A stretch of 64,000 nucleotides of DNA from Bettongia penicillata ogilbyi. Its lineage: Eukaryota > Chordata > Mammalia > Diprotodontia > Potoroidae. The notes beneath the pieces are model-generated. The model had not been told where the DNA came from and ran no database searches. It worked only from the letters and a program-made list of their open reading frames with translations. This document shows, in pieces, positions 57,584 to 64,000 of this stretch (position 1 is the first letter of the stretch; each line of letters begins with the position of its first letter). Made by a program: the position numbers and the translations under genes. The stretch is from NCBI GenBank assembly GCA_023548195.1, contig JAJHZJ010000399.1, positions 6,019,100 through 6,083,099 of the forward strand. Reading direction: 5' to 3'.

Positions 57584-58000
57584 TCAGTACATAAAACAAC
57601 ATCTTAGAGTGGGACTTGAGCATAAACACCCCATCATGGCCCTCTCTAATGAATACAACCTAAAATCTTGGGTCAGGAGCAAAGGTCTCTTCTTCCATAG
57701 CTTCTTTCTGATGAAATTAGACATAGAACTGTCCCTGTCCCAAGAGGTTCCATTGCGGAGATCAGTTCTTTGCTTGATATCCACAGCTTGGTTGACGTGA
57801 GGTCCAGAGATCACAATCTTGGACACAGACATCTGGCATAAGTGATCAGGCATCTGTAGGAGGAGGGTACTAAGTCTGTAGAAAAGAAATCTAGCAGACA
57901 ATTTTAGCAGACAAAAAGAAATAGAAACAATAACCAGAAGCAGGGTAGATATAGGGTCAGGCATGCTTTTGGAGTCCATGAACTCACTATCATAATCTCT
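57584..58000 (-). pseudogene. Unassigned frame between dUTPase and 3' LTR of ERV-L
   Basis: 131 codons open (57584-57979). A hydrophobic segment near the start (STLLLVIVSISFCLL) could span a membrane; the rest is polar. Not recognised as an envelope: no furin site or disulfide motif seen. It could be a chance open frame. Confidence 0.35.
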
Positions 58001-58099
58001 GTCATGTACAATATATGAGTTAAGGCTACAATTTGGTAATCATCCTTTCCTGAATAAACAACAATTATGGTATTATCTTTTCTGTGAGCTATAATTTCC

Positions 58100-58450
58100 A
58101 CAGCCTTTGGAAATGGCTTCTGTTTCACCCATACTTTAGCTCCAAATTTTATTCTTTCAGTGGAACCTAATCCTTCAGTTCCTCTCCTAGTTATTATAGG
58201 AAGATCAGTTTTCACAAGAGGTATTGTTTCGCAAGTAATAATAACCACTTGAACTATTCTATCATTTTTACGAAACTGAATGGGTTCATCACCTAAATTT
58301 TGGAATGTCAGAGTAATATCCCATTGTTAATTAGAATCTATTACTTCAGAAAATATACATATCCCTGGAATTGCTAATCCTGATTTAGGTAATATCTGTC
58401 CAAAATGATTCTTTGGGATTCTCATACATATTGCAGTAGTGGTTTATCTT
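58100..58450 (-). pseudogene. dUTPase remnant of ERV-L
   Basis: dUTPase hydrolyses dUTP to dUMP and pyrophosphate, keeping uracil out of viral DNA. Minus-strand frame: GQILPKSGLAIPG (motif 2), EVIDSN followed by an in-frame stop (motif 3 region, where GVIDSDYRGE-type sequence is usual), KNDRIVQVVI (motif 4), RGTEGLGST (motif 5, usually RGxGGFGST). The order and spacing fit trimeric dUTPases. The stop and changed residues show it is dead. The frame runs on past motif 5 to 57904. Confidence 0.8.
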
Positions 58451-58565
58451 ATTTCTTTCCTATCCAGCCAAAATCCTCTAAACAATGTAAATCATATGCT
58501 GCCAAATCAGTGGCCTTACTGTGTAATACTCAGTATTTGGAATCTTGTGTTTGTTGTTTTCTAAT

Positions 58566-59270
58566 TTACAGATTTGGGGTCATCATGCTGGCTAGAGATG
58601 TATTTCTTCTCAATGATCTTTTATTCAAATTATGTAAATCAATAAAGAAATTATCTTTCCAATGTTGATAAGAATTAATAGAATTTAACCTCCTTAGGTT
58701 TTCTTTCAATAATCTATTCATTCTTTCAATCAGTACAGATGCTTGTAGATGACATAAAATAAGATACATCCATTCTATGTTGTTTACTATATCATATCTC
58801 TTCATTTCATTAACTTTGAAATGTGACTCTTTGTCTTTGAATCTACGTTGAGGTTCCCTAACCCCAATAACGCATGATATCCAAAATTTTACTGGTATTT
58901 TTCTCAGTTGCATTCTTACAGGGACAAGCCACTATTATACCTGAATATGTGCCAACACAAGTACAAATAAATTTCCATCTTTATCTTGGTGTAGGGGTCC
59001 AATATAATCTATTTGTCACATTTGAGTTGGTAACTTTTCCCCATGCTATCTTTCTAGTTACTAACTGAGGAACAGTTCAATCCTTTTCCAACTGACATAC
59101 ATAACATTTCTCTGCTACTTGTTTTAACAGTGAAAGAGAGATATTACTACCTTGCTCTTGTGTCCGCTGGTGTGTGGCCTGGACCTCTAAATGACTGACA
59201 ATTTGATGGACACATTTTGCTCGTATCAGATCATCAGGTGATGTCAGAGAAGGAATCTTTGGTAGTCAGT
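58566..59270 (-). pseudogene. pol: Integrase remnant of ERV-L
   Basis: A zinc-finger remnant ends in EKCYVCQ (about 59110-59130). The core begins QIDYIGPL (first Asp, near 59005). The second Asp is in FKDKESHF and the Glu in VLIERMNRLLKENL, 35 residues apart, in the open piece 58566-58913. Upstream parts are interrupted by stops. Confidence 0.75.
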
Positions 59271-59289
59271 CAGCATGTGCATTGAACTC

Positions 59290-59890
59290 TTGTTCTGGTA
59301 CAGAGAGGGCCAAGTAAGCATTTACTTAAAGAACTGACAAATTAGTAATCAAAGACATGTCCCATATATCTCCAGTGTCTTTTGCGGCCAAAATACTTTG
59401 CTGTCCCATCAGTAAACCACGCATGTCTATTTTGTTCTTCAGTCAATCTGTCATATCCCTCATTCCATTAGGCCAAGGACTGTAAAAATGGTTGTTTTGG
59501 TTCAGAGGCTGTATCATCTCTCTAAGTATCTATGTTTGCAATAGATTTATATAAAGCAGAAACTCCACTTTTGCTTGTTTTAGATGTGTTTGGAATATAC
59601 CATTTCCATTTAATTATGCAAGCCACCGGTGAATAGCCAATTCTATGAGAAGGTAGGGTCCTCATTACATAGGTCATAATTGGGATTCCAGGCCTTCATA
59701 TTATTTCACACCTGCAAGTCAACTGTTCATTCTCTACCAAAGCCCAGTATGCAACTAACAACTGCTTTTCAAAAGGGGTATATTTACCTCCAGATGAAGG
59801 AAGTTTTCTAGACCAAAATCCTAAAGGTGCATTTAGATATTGCTGTTTTTGGTATAAACCCTCGTTTGCATATTAATCCTGTACAGTCAC
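59290..59890 (-). pseudogene. pol: RT connection and RNase H remnant of ERV-L
   Basis: GFWSRKLPSSGGKYTPFEKQ and LLVAYWALVENEQLT are the connection region. IIKWKWYIPN leads to EEQNRHAWFTDGTAKYF, the RNase H opening with its first Asp. The polymerase palm upstream is absent: sequence goes straight to the protease end. Confidence 0.75.
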
Positions 59891-59939
59891 TTATAAGTGC
59901 ATTTTTATTTTAATTACTAGAACTGTATTAATTCTTACC

Positions 59940-60240
59940 TTCTTTACTGCAAATTGTCATTTCCCCTCAGATAAATTTAAAGTCATACCCCTCAACATAT
60001 TTATCCCTATGATGTACTCAGGAATGGGTATAATACCATGGTATATTCTTTTTAGGTAAGGGTCAAATTTTCATTATTAGGTTGATTTTCTGGTTGATAT
60101 TTCAGCTCCTACCAGTCCTGTGGTGGTGACAGATGTTCCATGTTTAAACTTATCAGGTTTCCACATATAAGGGAGGCCTCTGCCCCAATATCTGATAATG
60201 TCCTAGTTACAGAATTTGATCAATTTTTCCAGTACATGGT
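59940..60240 (-). pseudogene. pro: Protease remnant of ERV-L
   Basis: Retroviral aspartic protease cleaves Gag-Pol. The active-site region reads LSDIGAEASLICGN near 60165-60215 (DTG expected, so Thr is replaced by Ile). The end region reads PEYIIGINMLRGMTLNL near 59990-60030. Two stops lie between. Confidence 0.75.
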
Positions 60241-60299
60241 CAAATTCATATGGGGGCCATAATTCCACCTGTGTATTTGTTTAATTTGAGCTGGCGCTC

Positions 60300-61771
60300 A
60301 GCCAACTTCTTATTTTCTCTGAATGTAAGATAAACTTGGATATAAGGGTTCATGAAGATGTGTAGGAACAATTTTTACTTCTCTATTTTGTCTGGCATCA
60401 AGTCCCTTTTCTCTATACATTCTGTATAGTTCATTAGTTGGAATACCATCTATACTTCCAAAATCTACCCCAGCTGTCAATAGAGCAGTAAGCAATTCTT
60501 TCCTTGTCAATTTATTCTGATTTTGAATCTTCTAGCTATTTACTCTTATCTGTCTAGGAAATTTACCTTTTCCCCAATAGCCTAAGTCACTTAACTGTGA
60601 AATTTTGTCCACTGCCTCCCAAAGAGGGTGCCCTATTTCACCAATTATTAGAGTCAAAATTAAATGCTTGTAAGCAAGATGACCTATCTTCACAATTATA
60701 TTCCTGTGGGAAACTCTTAAGAGAGTATCACGGTATGCATCTGTCGTTCTGATCATTCGGGCAGTCTTCATTGCCTCCTCCTTTAATTTTCTTATATAGT
60801 CCCTAAGTGAATACCAGAGTCTATCTCCACTAGGCCACACAGAGTCAATAGGATACTGTCTGCTATAGCTTTCTGAAGTCAAGGGTAACAGATTACTTAC
60901 ATTGTTAGCTCGTTGTATATTGTAATCTCTGAAATCTTGCTGCACAAAAGGATTCTAAATGATACCTACAAATTTCAAGGAATCCATGCTATCTCTAGGT
61001 ACTCTTCCAGTCCCTTCATCATTGCTTCTCATCATCCAAGATATTACCGATTTTCCCATCCTTTTGGTGAAACAACTAAAAATATCTGTCACTCCCTGCT
61101 GAGTAAAATTCTCAATTATTTCCCTAAACACTGTGTTACCTCCTTGGTTCTCCTGTTTTCACCCCACTATTCGGCATGCTTCTGCCTGTGAAACTTCTTC
61201 CTCTAACACTATTTTACTTTCTTTCTCTGACTTCTTTATGTTTTCCTCTCACACCATCTCCTGGCAATCATCAATGTGGCAACTAGGCTGGGTCTGTACA
61301 AAATTCAAATGCACATTTCTTTTGTTGGCCTTCAGATTCTTTTCAGCTAAATGAATAGCTTTTCCTTCAATCTGAGAATTCCCCCTCCACAACCTGCTCT
61401 TTTAAAGGAGAGCAGAACACAGAAAATTCTCATGCAAACTAGCTAACTTTTTTTCCATCTGATTTTTTTTCCCCTTAAGCAGCTCTTCTTTGCTTTTACA
61501 CATGATATTGGAACCTGTTAATAAAATCCAGCCTCTCCTACTTATCCCTGCCAATTCCTTCTTCTCTGGTATTTTTGGGATTCCTTGTAAACATCTTCTC
61601 AAATCTCTATGTTCCCTCTCCTGTCACCTTGCTTCCCAGTGTTCCCAGGGTCCAGAGCTTTCATTCTTTTTAGGGAAGAATATTGTAAATCCTCCCAAAC
61701 TGAGATATTACTTTCTTCCTCTAAATCTTTCTGCCTCCAAACAGAGATTTTATTCCCTGTAATCCTGTTCA
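60300..61771 (-). pseudogene. gag: Gag remnant of ERV-L
   Basis: The first Met is directly next to the LTR (61771). Pieces: 61599-61771 (ISVWRQKDLEEESN), 61402-61602 (KKNQMEKKLASLHEN, coiled-coil-like), 60532-60945 capsid (QQDFRDYNIQRANN, DSVWPSGDRLWYSLRDYI), 60310-60510 (KELLTALLTAGVDFGSIDGI, ELYRMYREKGLDA). Capsid has the layout of ERV-L Gag. Frames are separated by stops. Confidence 0.75.
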
Positions 61772-62235
61772 TGACAATAAATATATCACCCAAGCAATAT
61801 TCACAACATTGATGTTGACTATGAATGTCAGTGTAGTTCTCAACTGCAAAGTATAGAAGACTCTCGATATAGAAGGCAGAAGAAAAACATTTATTCAGAC
61901 ATCAGAAAACCAAATCCCAGAACCAGAAAGTTAAATCTGTCATGGAGCCAAGAAATCAACACATTATCACTGCATATGGGCAAAACCATTCCCAAGTTTC
62001 TTCCCTGTGCCTAGGCCTTCTCACAAGTAAGCACTCAGGAGTCTTGCTGTACCTGCTGACCTGCTTCCTCTCTCCTCCACCCCAACTGCTCTCACCAACT
62101 TCCTCGCAATTCTGCTCCACCCTTCCTGTTACAGCTATTTAGCACTGTATGTGAATGAGGCTTCTAGGTGATTTAAGTAGGTCACATGGCCCTATAATGA
62201 ATGAGTAAGATCTTTCTATTTAGATTGCTATTACA
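61772..62235 (-). repeat. 5' LTR of the ERV-L provirus
   Basis: 464 bp, partner of 56948-57424. Minus strand starts TGTAATAGCAATC; AATAAA complement at 61890-61895. The low-coordinate edge is an estimate, because gag follows without a recognisable primer-binding site. Followed by CCATT (62236-62240). Confidence 0.75.
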
Positions 62236-62240
62236 CCATT

Positions 62241-64000
62241 CATATGGTTTCCGGTGGCTTTGTTGTTGATATGACCAATTATGCTGATAGTTTTCCTAAT
62301 ATTGAAACAGTCTTCCATTCCTCACATAAATCCTACCTGATCAAAGTATATTATTCTCATTATAATTGCCATAATCTTTTTTGCTAATATGTTATTTAAA
62401 ATTTATCCACCTTTATTCAATAGGCAAATTGGTATATAATGGTTTTCATCTGTTTTGGCTCTTCCAAGTTTAGGTAGCAGCATCATATTTTTATGAGAAA
62501 AGAATTTGGTTGGACTCCTTCACTATTTTCCTACATAGTCTATATAGTATTGAAATTAACCCTTCTTGAAATGTTTGATAGAATTCACTTGTAAATTCAT
62601 TTGACCCTGGAGATTTTTTCCTACTAGTTCATTGATAGATTATTCAGTTTCTTTTTCTGAGATGGGATTATTTAAAAATTTTATTTCCTCTTTTCTTAAT
62701 CTAGGTGATCAATATTTTTGTAAATATTCATTTATTTTACTAAGATTGCCGAATACATGGGCATACAATTTGGTAAATAATTTATAATTATGTCTTTAGT
62801 TTACTCTTTGTGGGGGTGAATTAACCTGTTTCATCCTTGACACTAGTAATTTGATTTTCTTCCTTCTTTTTTCAGAAATAAAATTGACCACATTTTTATC
62901 AGTTTTTTCATAAAACCAAGTTCTTAGTTTTATTTATTAGTTAAATAAAATTTCTTAATTTCAATTTTATGCACTTCTCCTTTGGTTTTCAGTATTTCTA
63001 ATTTGGTATTTAATTGGAGATATTCAATTTATTCTATTTCTTGTTTTTTTTTTTTTTTTTTTCAGTTGCATGCCCATTTCTTTGGTATCTTCTTTCTGTA
63101 TTTACTCATGTAAGCATTCAGAGATATGACATTTCCCCTAAGAACTTTTTTTCTGTGTATCCCATAAGTTTTGGTACTTGTCTCCTTACTGCCATTCTCT
63201 TGAAGGAAGTTATTGATTCTTCCTATGATTTTTTTGTTTGATTCACTCATTCTTTAGGATTAAATTACTTACTTTCCAACAAATTCTTGGTCTCTCTTTC
63301 CATGACGCTTCAATACAAATATCTTTTACTGATTATTTATTCCTGTAACTCCCTTACTAGTTCTCTAGGAATTTGGATGGCATACCACTTGATGCATACA
63401 TATTTAGTAATGGTGTTACTTTTTGTCTACTGTGCTTTTTGCAGAATATAGTTTCTTTTCTTATCTCTTGATTAGATCCCTCTTTTTTTTTTGTTTTCCC
63501 TGAGGTTAGGATTGCTTATCCTGCTTTTTTCCCCTTAAGTTGAAGCATGATATATTCTATTTCTTCCTTTTACCTTTATCTTGTCTGTATCTCCCAGTTT
63601 CAAATGTGTTTCTTACAAACAACATATTATAGGATTCAGGTTTTTAATTTGTTCTACTATCCACTTTTTATGAGAATTCATCCTATTTACATTCACAGGT
63701 ATGTAATTGTGGTATGATTACTATTTGTGACTTTCTCTCCATCTTATTCCACATCAACCTCCATACCCAAACTTCATTCATGCTTTCATTTCTCCCTTTG
63801 CTGTCAGATAATGTTGCTTAATCCACTGTTATGTTCTTCTGTTTTCTGGGAGAATTTATTCCATTCACATTCACAGTTATGATCACTATCTGTGTCTTTC
63901 TCTCTACCCTATTTTTTTCTCATTTATGCTTTTCTCTCTGCTTTCCCTCTTTCTCTCTCCACTAGTTTTGCTTTTGATTACTGCTTCCTTCAGTCTGTCT
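62241..64000 (-). mobile_element. L1-G: ORF2 RT, endonuclease remnant and upstream region, running off the window
   Basis: Minus-strand RT sequence resumes at 'catatggtttccggtggctt' and continues through the RT N-terminal part (62241-62900), linker (62900-63300), a decayed endonuclease (63300-63700) and the purine-rich inter-ORF stretch (63700-64000), which reads CT-rich on the given strand. No open frame over 80 codons. ORF1 would lie beyond the window. Confidence 0.75.

Larger units (their letters stand above)
56948..62235 (-). mobile_element. ERV-L-type provirus with two LTRs, gag, protease, RNase H, integrase and dUTPase remnants
   Basis: 5.3 kb on the minus strand. Order: 5' LTR (61772-62235), gag (60300-61771), protease (about 59940-60240), RT connection and RNase H (59290-59890), integrase (58566-59270), dUTPase (58100-58450), an unassigned 3' frame (57584-58000), 3' LTR (56948-57424). 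A dUTPase gene after integrase is a hallmark of ERV-L. RT fingers and palm are deleted. No env seen. All genes carry stops or frameshifts. Confidence 0.85.

Noticed and set aside
58566..58913. Possible host gene derived from the ERV-L integrase
   Set aside because: Frame is short, lacks the first catalytic Asp in frame, and neighbours are full of stops.

Overview
The window looks like intergenic mammalian DNA, most likely from a marsupial. The evidence is indirect: marsupial-type L1 tails, RTE-clade LINEs, MIR/CORE-SINE copies and retroposed cDNAs. No intact host gene, rRNA, tRNA or CRISPR array was recognised. Nearly every base that can be assigned belongs to a retrotransposon, many of them nested. 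Species is not determinable by eye.

The dominant unit is a roughly 2.3-2.9 kb element of the form GC-rich 5'UTR / L1-type ORF1 / purine-rich 3'UTR with a microsatellite / A-tail, with no ORF2. About twelve copies or parts of copies were found; they are called H1 to H12 here, and all but H10 lie on the minus strand. This is the architecture of HAL1 ('half-L1') elements, which must borrow ORF2p from autonomous L1s. H3 (11590-13936) keeps an uninterrupted 366-codon ORF1. Longer autonomous L1 copies (L1-A to L1-G) are the targets into which H2, H3, H4 and H8 inserted; every L1 ORF2 is broken.

Layout: 1-3.4 kb MIR and H1; 3.8-4.65 kb RTE; 6.2-15.5 kb L1-A with H2 and H3 nested; 15.5-16 kb ADP/ATP translocase retropseudogene; 16.7-24.5 kb head-to-head L1-B (+) and L1-C (-) with H4 inside L1-C; 24.5-27.3 kb ERV-L fragment; 27.3-34.6 kb L1 pieces and H5, H6, H7; 34.6-39 kb L1-D with H8; 39.1-45.2 kb L1-E (+) carrying a composite class II (betaretrovirus-like) ERV at 40963-44612; 46.3-50.2 kb inverted HAL1 pair (H9, H10); 50.2-51.3 kb RTE; 52-53.2 kb SERPINH1 (HSP47) retropseudogene; 53.3-56.9 kb L1-F, H11, H12; 56.9-62.2 kb ERV-L provirus with two LTRs and a dUTPase remnant; 62.2-64 kb L1-G.

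The most unusual object is the composite ERV. One 6-bp target duplication (GATAAT) brackets an element whose two LTRs are unrelated in sequence. It carries pieces of two different betaretrovirus-like pol genes, and one piece is joined from the primer-binding site straight to a polypurine tract in integrase. Boundaries of old, 5'-truncated or nested repeats are estimates from reading, usually good to some tens of bases; those with target duplications are exact.
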